Below are positions 34,953 to 46,920 of a DNA stretch of 64,000 nt, piece after piece. The stretch spans positions 3,406,309-3,470,308 of the forward strand of contig NC_047065.1 in NCBI RefSeq assembly GCF_902459465.1. The letters run 5' to 3'. The stretch's first letter is position 1. Each line of letters begins with the position of its first letter. The notes below the pieces were generated by a model, which saw nothing but the letters and a program-made list of their open reading frames with translations, had not been told where the DNA came from and searched no databases. The position numbers were made by a program, and so were the translations under genes. The DNA is from Asterias rubens. Lineage: Eukaryota; Echinodermata; Asteroidea; Forcipulatida; Asteriidae.

Positions 34953-36430
34953 TATGGTGTTCCATATGTGCCACCTTTACTCCGATTTTTATTTACCGGC
35001 GCATTTTTTTTTTTTCCGTCGCATTTTTTTTTTTCCGTCGCATTTTTTTTTTTTTCCGTCGCATTTTTTTTTTCCGTCGCATTTTTTTTCCCGTCGCATT
35101 TTTTATTTCCGTCGCATTTTTTTTTTTCCGTCGCATTTTTTTTTTTTTTGTCGCATTTTTTTTTCCGTCGCATTTTTTTTTTCCGTCGCATTTTTTTTTT
35201 TTCCGTCGCATTTTTTTTCCCGTCGCATTTTTTTTCCCGTCGCATTTCTTTTTTCCGTCGCATTTTTTTTTTTTCCGTCGCATTTTTTTTTCCCGTCGCA
35301 TTTTTTTTCCCGTCGCATTTCTTTTTTCCGTCGCATTTTTTTTTTTCCGTCGCATTTTTTTTCCCGTCGCATTTTTTTTCCCGTCGCATTTTTTTTTACG
35401 TCGCATTTTTTTTTTTTTTCGCATTTTTTTTTCCGTCGCATTTTTTTCCCGTCGCATTTTTTTTTTCCGTCGCATTTTTTTTGTATTTTTTGTTCCACGT
35501 GACTCCCACGTGATGAACTTTGAGCTTTCTAGAAGATGTATACGTTGAGATTTCTTAAGTGAGTTCCCCCGACGTTTAGTTTATTCAAGCGTCCATTTTT
35601 ACCGGTTATAGGGATCTGCAGCTTCATTACTTCATCAGCCAGCGCAAGGCCAGACAATATACAAAACATTTTTAAACTTTGAACTGAACAAAAAGGATAT
35701 TATCGCAGTTAAAGCCATTGGACCCTTTCGGTAAACAGTGTTGTCCAAGGTCCACACTTTGTGTACCACAACTTCTGTATCAAATAACACACCTGTGAAA
35801 ATTTAGGCTCAATCGGTCATCGGATCGGAGTCGGGAGATAACAACGGAAAAACCCACCCTTGTTTCCGCGCGTTTCGCCATGTCATGACATGTGTTTAAA
35901 ATAAATCCGTAATTCTCGTTAACGAGAATTTATATTGTTTTGCTGTTTTCTCAAAAAGTAAAGCATTTCATGGAATAATATTCCAAGAGAAGCCTTTCAC
36001 CATTGCCTTCTGTAAACCCTGTAAGTTATTTGTAAATCTGTGAACTTTTTTTTTTCTTAACCGAAAGGGTCCAATGGCTTTAATGACCGTAGATTGTGGA
36101 TGAAGCAACGTGTACATTTTCTTGAAAGCTGCAAGGTACTTAAGGTCAAAGTTTAACCTCCTCATCACGTGGGAGTCACGTGAAACAAAATAAATAAAAA
36201 AATGCGACGGAAAAAAAAAATGCGACGGGGAAAAAAAATGCGACGGAAAAAAAAATGCGACGTACACAAAAAATGCGACGGAAAAAAAAATGCGACGGAA
36301 AAAAAAAATGCGACGGAAAAAAAAAATGCGACGGGAAAAAAAAATGCGACGGAAAAAAAAAATGCGACGGAAAAAAAAATGCGACGGTAAATAAAAATCG
36401 GAATAAAGGTGGCACATATGGAACACCATA
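34953..36430. mobile_element. Foldback-type element with minisatellite arms
   Basis: The ends TATGGTGTTCCATATGTGCC and the reverse complement enclose long arms made of tandem CCGTCGCA plus T8-13 units (about 34,997-35,487 left; about 36,200-36,385 right, inverted). Inner arm edges share CACGTGACTCCCACGTGATG. Arms are about 600 and 330 bp. The interior carries a P2 element (35,709-36,082). No transposase is seen. Known precedent: Drosophila FB and sea urchin TU foldback elements have arms of short tandem repeats; kinship with TU is inference. Lysine- or phenylalanine-rich open frames here are repeat artefacts. Confidence 0.75.
35709..36082. mobile_element. P2 transposon nested in the foldback element
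   Basis: TTAAAGCCATTGGACCCTTT at the left and the inverted GGGTCCAATGGCTTTAA at the right, TTAA on both sides, central CTCGTTAACGAG palindrome. Confidence 0.8.
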
Positions 36431-38041
36431 CTTCAGCGATACTTAAGCTCAACCACCATCAGTTATTCAGTATTCCCCTGAAGAGTAGCAGAGTTTGATA
36501 TTCGAATCGTCGATACTACGTACACCGGCTCTTTTCAATTCGATTCAATTAAATTCAATTCAATTAAATTCATTTCAATTGAATTCAATTAAAATACACA
36601 TATATTTATTGTTAAACTTCCCGAGAAAAATATCGACAATTACATGTATAACAGAGTGAAGCAAAGATATCATTAAGTGTAGTAAACATAAACAGCAAAC
36701 ACTACTTCAAAGTAGTATAAATAGTTGTACTCCTCTTTCCCTGAAATGTAGTCGTTGTTCAAGACTCTCCTGGATTTGTCTCAAGAGGGCGCGCTATCAC
36801 TCCAACGCGCTATCAACCACGAACAGCTATCAACCAAATACCGCTATCATAAAGAGTCTTGAACCAAGACTACCTGAAATGTTATTCGCCCCTTCGAAGT
36901 AACAATTTGAGTGTTTCGACGCAACGAAGTGATCGCGGGGAATGAAAGGTTATTTTGAGGGAACGAAATATTTCAACTTCTTCTTTACGTTGTCAATCTT
37001 ATGTATTACCTGTGTCCATTAGGGGCTCCGTACAATTATCTTAATCGCGTAAAAAAAAAAAATAATAATAATCACGGCCAAAAGAAAACTGTTCAACACT
37101 TAATTAAAAAGGAAAGGTTCGTAATGTTTACCTACATAACGTTTACCTACATTTCAATCGTTTTTTTTTTCTTGCCTTACTACAGAAAAGCAAACTATAC
37201 TACTATGGTAGTAGACACTTTTTTGTTCATGCACAATGTTCCGTTTAGAACTAAAGCTTATTAGTTACACAACACTATAAATGTTAACCACATTACGCCA
37301 GCTGCGTCAAGTTCACTGGTTGCCTATTGATTCGTTAGTTTCATTTTAACATACAACGCTTTAAATGGTTTAGCTCCTAATTACATTGGTGTTATCATGT
37401 GTGTTAAGAAATAATCCACGTTCTAAAAATGAGTTGTGTTTAGCTTTTCCCACGTTACAAACATTGGGTGACAGATCATTTTCATAGGATGCCCCCACAC
37501 TATGGACTGAGCTGCCATCTGACATTCAACACTTTCAATCCATTGACATTTTTAAGGGAAAAGTGGAGACTTATCTTTTTAATCTTGCTTTTGTGTAAGT
37601 TTGCTAGTCTGTAATTTGTCTGTACGTTTTATCTAAAATGTTTTTTAATACTTCTTGTTGATGCATGATTGGTCATTATTGTGGAAATGGCGCATTTTGA
37701 TTCTCGAATTATTATTATAAGTATTGTTACGAAGTACACGTACAAGCTTTCATAAAACCCTGCAGACCGACACACAATGTGTATCTGTTCCAAGAACACG
37801 AAAAAAGACATGCCCTAGCCGACAATGTATACGCTCATACAAGACGTTTAATATAATTTCACATGTATGTGTACACACGAAAATTTGGCATTGAAATATG
37901 ATGCTTATCACTAAAACTACGATGAACATTGTAAACAACAACAGTGTGCAGTCTCATTTACATTTTAATGATACCACAACAAATATATAAAACACGCTTA
38001 TCAAGGGGAACATACCATTCGGTTGTTATAAAAACTAACCT

Positions 38042-38284
38042 GGGGCCAATTTCATAGAGCTGCTTAAGCAAAAAAATTGCTTAAGCATGAAAATAGCTCG
38101 CTTGTTTTACACATGTTACTGGCCAAAATGCCATGCCATATACATTGCTTGTGACTGGTATTTAGCTGTTGTTTACTTAGCGTAACAATTGAGTGGAGTC
38201 TTGGCCGGTAATCTGATTTTACTAAGCAAGGATTTTGTTGCTTAAGCAACATTTTGTGCTTAAGCAGCTCTATGAAACTGGGCC
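38042..38284. mobile_element. GGGCCCAAT-family element (duplicate)
   Basis: Copy of 15,381-15,624 within the 4-kb duplication. Confidence 0.7.
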
Positions 38285-38404
38285 CTGTGAACAATTCATT
38301 TCTAAATAGCGTTTTAAAAGATATCGCTGAAAATCTGGAAACGTATCTGACAGAAACGATTCTCAGATTCAAATTCTTGGGGATAAAAACCGACATAATT
38401 TTCC

Positions 38405-39154
38405 TTAAAGACACTGGACACTATTGGTAATTGTCAAAGTCCAGTCTTCTAACTTGGTGTATCTCAACATATGCATCAAATAACAAACCTGTGAAAATTT
38501 GAGCTCGTTTGGTCGTCGGAGTTGCGAGATAATAATGAAAGAAAAAGAAAAGAAAAACCTTGTCACACGAAGTTGTGTGCTTTTAGATGCTTGATTTCGA
38601 GACCTCAAATTTAAAACTTGAGGTCTCGAAATCATATTCGTGGAAAATTACTTCTTTCTCGAAAACTACATTACTTCAGAGGGAGCCGTTTCTCACAATG
38701 TTTTATAATATCAACCTCTCCCCATTACTCGTTACCAAGAAAGGTTTTATGGTTTTATGCTAATAAATATTTTGAGTAGTTACCAATAGTGTCCACTGCC
38801 TTTAAAGCCATTGGACACTTTCTGAACAGAACAAAAATTAAAAGTTCTCAGATTTACAAATAACCTACAGGGTTTACAGAAGGTAATGGTGAAAGACTTC
38901 CCTTGAAATATTATTCCATGAAATGCTTTATTTTTTGAGAAAACATTAAAGCAATATCAATTCTCGATATCGAGAATAACATATTTATTTTAACCACATG
39001 TCATGACACGGCGAAACATGCGGACAAGGGTGGGTTTACCCGTTATTTTCTCCCGACTCTGATGACCGATTGAGCCTAAATTTTCACTGGTACACGACTT
39101 TTTTTGTGGGCCTTTGGGACAATACTGTTTACCGATGTTGTGCGATTGTTTTAA
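38405..39154. mobile_element. Abutting P1 and P2 transposons sharing one TTAA (duplicate)
   Basis: P1 38,405-38,805 and P2 38,802-39,154, copies of 15,744-16,494. Confidence 0.7.
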
Positions 39155-39451
39155 CCACATGTTTGTACTTCAATGTGAACAGATTCTCAAAACGCTTTAT
39201 ACTGTTATGTGACTACTGGGTGCGTTTTGGCAGTCGTAACCAAAAACTGTTTCGCTTGAAATTGTCATTGGTTAAACACTCGATCAGTGACCGAAACAGT
39301 AAAGCCCGGTTCATACTTCCTGCGAATGCTTCGTAATGGAGCGCGTACCGATTGTTGCATCACCAACAGTTTGTATGATGGCGTAGTGATGTTATGAAGA
39401 CTAATATTAAGAAAGTTAATTTACTGAAACCAGTATGCAACCTGTAAGCCT

Positions 39452-39689
39452 GGGCCCAATCTTATAGAGCTGCTAAGCACGAACATTAATTTTTGCCCAG
39501 CAAGAAATTTCTTCCTTGATAAAAAACCGGATTTCCAACCCTCTATTTGTTGCATTTTGCTTGTTACTGGTATTCGGCTGTTGTTTGCTTATCCTGAAAA
39601 TCACGTGGATATTTAAATCGTGTCTTTATCAAGGCCAAACATTCATGCTAAGCAAATGTGTGTGCTTAGCAGCTCTATGAAATTGGGCC
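39452..39689. mobile_element. GGGCCCAAT-family element (duplicate)
   Basis: Copy of 16,792-17,029 within the 4-kb duplication. Confidence 0.7.
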
Positions 39690-40750
39690 AAGGTCTGGGA
39701 GGCTGGAGTCTCGGAACTTTTAGTTTGTCTATATATGTAAGGTAAGTTATAAATTAATTAATTAAGTTTCAGTGCCTATGTTTAATTTGAAGTTTTAACC
39801 AAGTTAGTTGTTCATACCATTCATTTTAAGAGTGATTAACAAAACGTTGACATTCCCTTTATGTGAATCTAATAATTACATAACTCAGTGTCAAAAGAAA
39901 CTATGGAAATGTTTGAGGCAAAAGTTTTGCTTGCAATACAAATAAATACGCAAAATGAGACTCACCAAAGCTTTATTGTGATTTTTGTGTGTGTGCAGCG
40001 GTTGTTTAAGGGCAGTGGACACTATCGGTAATTACTCAAAACAATTATTTGCATAAAACCTTACTTGGTAACGAGCAATGGGGATAGGTTGGTATTATAA
40101 AACATTGCGAGAAACGGCTTTTTCTGAAAACGTAGTTTTCGAGAAAGAAGTAATTTTCAACGAATTTGATTTCGAGACCTCAGAATTAGATTTTGAGGCT
40201 TTCTCTGTGAAAAACAATAATTGTTTCTCATGGTGAAAACCCAATTATTGGGGCTTTTTTTTACGAACGACTTGAATACAAGATTTATGTAAACAAAACT
40301 GTGCCATATCCTTAGGATCTGCAGTGAATATTTCGCATACATCGTGATGTAGAGGGCAAGTCGTTAATTTCAGCATCACTTTGGCGTGGTTGATTTTAAT
40401 GAGTTGGGCATGCGGGTCGGGGGTCGGTGTTATACGGATATCTGTCCCGGAGCATGTCGGAAATTCGCAGTGGCTGAAGGAGGGTTCAGAAAAAAATTGG
40501 CGCTATCGGAGGCAGTTTGTACACAGTTAGTTCGTCATATGGGAGAGGGAGGATCATAATATCCGGAGACAGAATCTTCTGCCACACCGGCAACAGACCA
40601 TAAGCAGACATATTATAAACAAGTCAACGTTACTACCAACTAAAGGTGTCCATGCTCAAAACGACTTCGTTTGCTGCCACCTAGCGTCCAAAGCTTCCAT
40701 TAAAATAAACACAAGATGGGTTTAAGCAATAATAATGATACTTTTTAACG

Positions 40751-40876
40751 AAACGTGGCAGCAGACTTACCAGGTAAAATGTCCATTGTGGACGTAGTTC
40801 TGAGCATGCACACACTACAGAGAACAATGGATTTTACTTGGTAAGTCTGCTGCCACCAAGCACCCTGAAAGTCCCT
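40751..40876. mobile_element. Hairpin MITE of the CAGCAGACTTACC family at the 3' end of the GPCR gene
   Basis: Arms GTGGCAGCAGACTTACC and the inverted GGTAAGTCTGCTGCCACC. It lies about 15 bp beyond the GPCR stop codon. An extra TGCTGCCACCTAGCG block near 40,671 suggests a second, rearranged copy. Confidence 0.65.
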
Positions 40877-40890
40877 TATTTGTCGCGATT

Positions 40891-41931
40891 TTACACACCC
40901 CATGGGCCCTTTGATATACCGGCTACATTAGCTGTTGAAACTACCGGGGCCACTGTGATCACGGCTCCACCAACTTTATTACTCCGGACACAGCGGCAAA
41001 ATAGCTTCCTCAACTCACCCTGGAACCTTTTATACTTAAACAAATATATCAGTGGATTGATACACATATTCAGAAGAACGAACACAGTGAAAGTGAAATG
41101 CATCGAGCTGCTGAAATCGTAGTCCTTCCCCATGTTGTACAAAAGATAAGCAAACTCAGTTGGTGTCCAGCAGACCGTATACGACACAAACACAAAACAC
41201 AGCGTGAAGGTGACGTTACGTTTGGCCCGTTGGAATGTGTTTACGTTGGCGTTATCTCGCTTTCTTCTCGATCGTAACGTATTAATGATGTTGGCGTAAC
41301 TGAACGTCATGATGCTGAGCGGAATCAAGTACTCGCAACAGAAGAACACCGTGCCTCCAACGGCTTGGGCAGCTGGGCTCGGCCAAACAGCGTAGCATTG
41401 ACCATAGGTGACTTTATGTAAGGCCGCCCAGTACGACTGGTAACTGAAGCCGATGATCCAGGCCAGTAGACGGGCTATGTTAGCCCGACGAGTCGTGACC
41501 AACGACCGGTGTCTGACGGCGTGGCAAATCGCGAAGTACCTCTCCAACGAGACGAAGAGGAGGTTTACAGTGGACGCGATGAACAGGGACCACATAATGT
41601 ACTCGGAGAACCACAATCGACACGCCAGCTCGGTCACAACATCACCGTCTCCTCTCTCGGGGAATTGGGGCCCGAATCGCAGTATCAGAAACAGAAAGGA
41701 GTCGATCAGGTCGATCATGGACTGGTTCAGAATTAGAAGATTGGTGACCGACCCAAAGGTGCGGCGTTTGATCAAGAAGGTGACGCAAACAAGCCCGTTG
41801 CCGATCATCCCAAACACACCGATGAACGCGTAGATTATGGGGAGAACCTTGTCGACATAAGTCGCGCCAATGTCCGGCGCAACAGTAACCTCATTGGTGC
41901 CGTTATCCATTAAGTGTGATACCTCCTCCAT
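40891..41931 (-). CDS. Rhodopsin-class G-protein-coupled receptor, intronless
   Basis: A single open frame of 346 residues starts MEEV at 41,931. Seven hydrophobic segments are present. Class A landmarks: GNGLV with N45 (TM1), NQSMIDL with D74 (TM2), C104 and C179 for the extracellular disulphide, ERY at 130-132 (TM3), CWTP at 254-257 (TM6) and NPLIY at 292-296 (TM7). The short N-terminus has an NGT glycosylation site. The cytoplasmic tail has a CRC motif (312-314) that could be palmitoylated. Ligand unknown. The overall look (NLLILNQS in TM2, ERYFAIC) is like orphan, lineage-expanded receptors of echinoderms and lancelets, probably peptide-type; that is inference from memory of the family. 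The upstream 200 bp hold no coding exon that I can support. Confidence 0.93.
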   Translation of the reverse strand: MEEVSHLMDNGTNEVTVAPDIGATYVDKVLPIIYAFIGVFGMIGNGLVCVTFLIKRRTFGSVTNLLILNQSMIDLIDSFLFLILRFGPQFPERGDGDVVTELACRLWFSEYIMWSLFIASTVNLLFVSLERYFAICHAVRHRSLVTTRRANIARLLAWIIGFSYQSYWAALHKVTYGQCYAVWPSPAAQAVGGTVFFCCEYLIPLSIMTFSYANIINTLRSRRKRDNANVNTFQRAKRNVTFTLCFVFVSYTVCWTPTEFAYLLYNMGKDYDFSSSMHFTFTVFVLLNMCINPLIYLFKYKRFQGELRKLFCRCVRSNKVGGAVITVAPVVSTANVAGISKGPWGV

Positions 41932-42139
41932 AATAATATTGCATTAGATAATTATTCGTTAAAGATAATCCCACCAGTTGGCAAAGGCCCTTTATAACAT
42001 GACAAATCAATGAAACTTGGCTGTTACAGCAAGGTAAAAGAGCTACAACATCTGCCGGACGACATGCTGCTCCTCTAGCGTTCAGCAGTTGCTCCGATGA
42101 CATTAAAATACGATTGCGCAAAGTTAACTCAGCTTGTCA

Positions 42140-45100
42140 GCATTTTTGGGCGTTGCAATCGTTACTCCAGGTTTTTGTGAACCGCTGCTAACTAAGAATC
42201 AGCCCGCCGGACAGTTACGACTGGTGGTCTCTCGCTGCATGTGTGATGTGGCGGTTAACATTCATTTTATTGCTCGGCAATAAAAATTCCCAGCTTGCGA
42301 ATCCCCCCCCTCATCATCACCAATATCCTTCAAGATCTATATGCTCCACAGAAAAATCCACAAATTATGAAACACTCCAGCTGCCATCATCGACCCTCGA
42401 AAGACGTTGGTTTAATCTCTGAAGTAATCAAACGCGCAATTAGAGATGTCCCACAGTCTAGTCGGAATGAGTTTTTATAATCGCCTTGCCACTCGAGCTC
42501 GATTGCGTCGATCATCTTAATACAACACATTCTTCATGTAATTCCTGCACAGCTGCTTGTATACCGCTGAAGTGGTTAATATGATAATTGGGCATCTATA
42601 TGAGTTCCAATAGATGACGCGATTCACACATTATTGGGCATTACGGGTGTCTTTGAGGTCATCGTTCGCTCGGCGAGTGAACCAAGCATTTGATATAGGA
42701 GAGATAACGTGTGGTGAATCGTCATGACTTCTGAACAAAACCCGGAGAATCACTTCTCGTTTTGTGTGGGTTTTTTGGGGGCACAGACTATTGATGCATA
42801 ATGTGCTTACAGTTACTCGATTCGTAAACTATTTTTATTTTGTGCGGGAGAGAGACACACACACACTCACCCCTACTTTGTGAGTTAGGTCATTTACCAA
42901 AGACACCATTCGCAAGACCGCTCGGGCCCAATGTGACAACGATCTCCATTGAGGATGAATTGGGACTGTCATAAGTGTTTTTAGGAAATGTGTATACATT
43001 CTTTTTATCCCTCCCCATTTTCTACACGGCATCAATTGAAAATTTAATTTAAATTTAGTTTATCTTTTTTTTAGCAAACTTGTCGTAATGGAAGAACGCA
43101 CCCATGCCAATCAATAATTGTTAGCACTATACTTCTCTGAATAAAAATTATCCAATATAACCGATCATCGCAAGCATCTTTTTCCGTTATATTTATTTGG
43201 CTTGCCTTCGTTACCACTAGCAGATCTTTCTTACATCCAAATATTCCGACGGATTCGAGAAAGTCATATCATAAGAAAGCGAAGCTACACTCTCAACAAT
43301 TTTTGAAAATGGCCTTACAAAATTCAGTTTCACCAACCATACTTCATAATTAATGGAAGAACATGTCTAGATCGTGGAAGTTGTACGTAGTTATTCTACA
43401 CACATAGTTTTGTACTCACCGTCTGTTGTGGAAGTTTGAGAACAGTTTTTGAGCAACAGCCTACATTCTCGAGGGTATCATTGTCAGCATCTGCGGAGAA
43501 GAAGACCAGATGCCATCAATCAAACATCCTCAAATAAAAAAACAATTTGACATTAACTTTTCATAATATGTTTAAAATATATATTCGATGTATTTTTGTA
43601 TAACTCGTAAATAATTTTTAGTGTGTATTTTTATATAACATATTTTTTAGACACGCACAACCAAAACGCATTTCACTGTACAAACATTTGTTTTTATACA
43701 AGTGACAATAAAACATTATTATTATTACTGTTTAAGCCAAAGAATGAGACTATTAAAATTAAAGGCAACAACATATTGAAGAGTATCAAAACACACATGC
43801 AAAGCAACACAATTTGGTTTAAAGACACTGGACACTATTCTTATTCTGGTTTTATTTGTCTTGGCAATTTTAAGATTAACAGTAGGCACTCCGACATTCT
43901 TACTTTCCATCACGGTAAACTTATAACAGATTTTTTTTAAATATTCTGCAGTTATTCGTTTTCCTAAAGTGTTTTCTGAACTCAAACCATAAACCAGAAA
44001 CTCGTTAATTCTTCATTCCTTTCAGACGTTTCGTTCTATCTTGCGATATAATTAGCCAACTAAGTTCTTTTGGTTCGGCCCGGTAGGTTTTACGTTTTTA
44101 ATACATTGGTTCAACTGGCCTTGATCTTTCCTTAAGTTTAATTTTTACATGTACACATTTGTATTTCATCTTAGTACTGTATTTGTTATTATTTTACTAC
44201 CCCCCCTCCCCCATTTTAACTCGTATTGGTGTTTCTGCTTATTTTTGTTGACAATTTAAGGGTCTATGTACTTATTAGTTGGTTAATGTACATTTTTATA
44301 ACAGAAAACACACTGTTCACGGATTTACATTGAGCTTGCACGGTTTGGGAATGGTGATGGTGGAGGGCTTCCCTTGGAATGTTGCTTGCTGGTACGTGTG
44401 CTGTGGGTTTGGGGGGATGAGTGCACGGGGCAATGTCGCAGGGTTAATTTTCGTCTCAGTTTTGGCGTGTAGGGGATTGGCCAGTTATGGGATGTTTTGG
44501 GATAATATCATGGCTGGTTGATGGGTTTTTGCATGCTGAGACGATATGTTTTGTGACTTGTTTTGCCCATCTCTCAGGGGCTGCAGTTCCTCGGTAAGTG
44601 GTATTTCGGGGAGGCTTTCGGCTGTCATTGTCTTCGGGCCCGGTAGGTTTGGTGTGAATCTGTGGACATTTTGAACAAGTACCATGTGTAATTGCTTTTT
44701 ACTTGCCATCTTTTGTGTAAGTTTTTACTGCAATTTTAGAATGTTTAATGTGTAGTATATAAATGTGTATTTTTTTATGAGCCAGGTCTGGGAGGGCACA
44801 TCTTTTTTGATGACAGTTTTTATTTTTATTTTTTTTACTTTTGCCCTTCCCTGGACGGCCTGTGCTTGTTTTATTGTTTTGCTTGTCCGAAGAATTAAAA
44901 TAGAAATTAAATAAATAAAATAACATTGGTAATTGTCAAAGATGGGTCTTCTCACTTGGAGTATCTCAACATAGCCATAGCTTAATAATGAATATGAAAA
45001 CAATTTAATATTTGATACAATAGTCATCATGGCAACGAATTTTTATAGTACAAAACTATAAAACGAATCAGGAATAAGAAAGATACACTGATTAGTCAAA

Positions 45101-46889
45101 TGTAAAAAAAAAAAAAAAAATAGTATACAGTATTATATAATTATTAAATCAATTAGGCAAGTTCTCAAATCACAAATTAATCAGATTAATTTGGACACTA
45201 GTCCAGAATTGAACAAAACAAACTGATATGTGATTCCCTGATCTGTGCATTACCGTTTACGCGGCGGCAAAGCTTTCAACCAGCTATGCAATGATTAAAA
45301 TAAACCAACAAAAGGTCTCCGTTTTTGACTCCGTATTTATAACTAAACAGCGGATATCTAAATTCCAAAAATTTGACGACTGAAGCTCAAAAGCTTCCTC
45401 TACCAAATATGCTCTGAAATATTGTGTGAGCTTACAAGTTTTATCGATTATTTAAAATACAAAAAACTTCACAAAAATTACCGTGGTCTTGTTTCTTGAA
45501 CATGTTGGAGATGACAGTTTCATGCGTGGCGCAATTTTGTTCATCGTTGTTATTTATAGAGTACGCCCTCCAGAGTTTGTATGAACTTTGGGCCCCCGCG
45601 GGAAGAGTACTGTTTCTCTCTGTAGAGTGTAGTACGACTTACGTGCAACGTTGGTGTTTGATTTATCCTGTTCCAGCGGTCTGTTCCAGTCTCCAGTCAT
45701 TTTCTTCGCAGGCAGCCGCTGAGGTTCTTATTGAAGGTAAAAAGTTATCAAGGTATGCAATGATTGTCCGGAATGTTCCTCCACTTGTACTCACTTTTGT
45801 TCAAAAAACTAATGAACTGGATAGAACTGGGAAGCAAGAACTGTCATGACAATCAATCACTCAAGTCATGATATTTTTTTTTTTTTTTTTTTTTTTATCA
45901 CAACAAGCTTTACTCGGCCATGTCGGCTCGCCTTGTTGAATGTTGGTTTTTATATTTGGGGCAATTTTTCTGTTCCGAAAGTGGAATTAATTTGTATCTA
46001 ACAATGATTCAGTATACCCATAGCTAACCTAAAGAAACAGTGGCCAGCAGTAGCACCAGGTCCAGATAACTAACTAAGGCCGAGACTAGTAGAATCTAGA
46101 TAAGACTCCCTCCCCTAGCTAGGCCCTAGCTAGCTAGCTAGATAGATAGACGCGTACTAGACTCAGTAACTGGGGCGCTGTACTCCTTTTTTTCTAATTT
46201 TGACATTTTCTGTCGGTTTTTTAAATTTTGACATTTTCTGTCGTTAAACGGTGGTGGTGAGCTTTGAAAAATCTCACGCATAGCTGGCCTCTAGTTGCGA
46301 TAACGTAACGGCGGGCCGCCATCGCATCGGGAGGAGGGTTTTGTTATCGCAACTATACAGCATGTAGGTAGAGTCAGTACAATAAGTTATAGTCAAATGG
46401 AAATAGGCTTACTAAATGTACAGCCAATGCAATAGCACTGTTTTAAGAATAGCTTAATTCTATGCCTAAGAATAACGGCTTCTTAATCTTTTAGTTAGAA
46501 TTTTAAGAGTCAGTCATGACTCATCATATATAGTTATAGTAGGATGGCTGCGACGAAGAGTTTCTGAAAAATGGCTAGAGCTTGGTAGCAAATAAATAAA
46601 AAGCATTTATTATTTTATGTGTCTAGCTAAATTATAGTATTTAGTAAGTTGAGGGGGGGGGGGGGTTAAAACCAAGTCTATAATTGGTTGTGCATTGTAT
46701 GTATTCCTACTTATATATAGAACTATAAGGTTCATTCTGCTGTCTCGGAACAAAATCATAAAATAGTTCTGTAGATTGTATGCAGCTGGGTTCATTGGAA
46801 TCCGTTCATACACACATAATTTTATGTAAACTCAATTTAACACATTTGAAATAAAATAATTTTAATTGCTTTTTTATTTTAATCCTCAG
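42140..46889. other. Gene-poor stretch between the GPCR and the CARF-like gene
   Basis: I see no supported gene. It holds an isolated P1 end near 43,818, a decayed P2-like element (about 44,279-44,690), a P1 fragment near 44,925, a poly-T tract with a possible retroposon tail (45,870-45,945) and, at 46,293-46,354, an inverted repeat AGTTGCGATAAC / GTTATCGCAACT around a GC-rich core that could be the promoter of the CARF-like gene. The exon carrying the CARF-like start codon begins at 46,890 after cctcag, so a 5' UTR exon lies upstream and was not found. Confidence 0.4.
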
Positions 46890-46920
46890 AACTCAATGCC
46901 AAACATCGGCTTGGTATAAA

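Larger units (their letters stand above)
36431..40469. repeat. 4.04-kb segmental duplication, copy 2
   Basis: Same orientation and content as 13,773-17,814. Its left edge is flush with the foldback element and lies at the position that is the hairpin centre in copy 1, so it carries only the right arm of that hairpin. The right edge is after GGAAATTC, where the two copies diverge completely. Confidence 0.85.

Noticed and set aside
34915-35548. Long open frames rich in phenylalanine (plus) or lysine (minus), and similar ones at 36,165-36,452
   Set aside because: They are direct translations of the CCGTCGCA-T9 tandem repeat in the foldback arms, open in several frames at once.
45496-45849. 117-codon open frame upstream of the CARF-like gene
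   Set aside because: No domain, no splice or promoter support; it could at most overlap an untranslated first exon.
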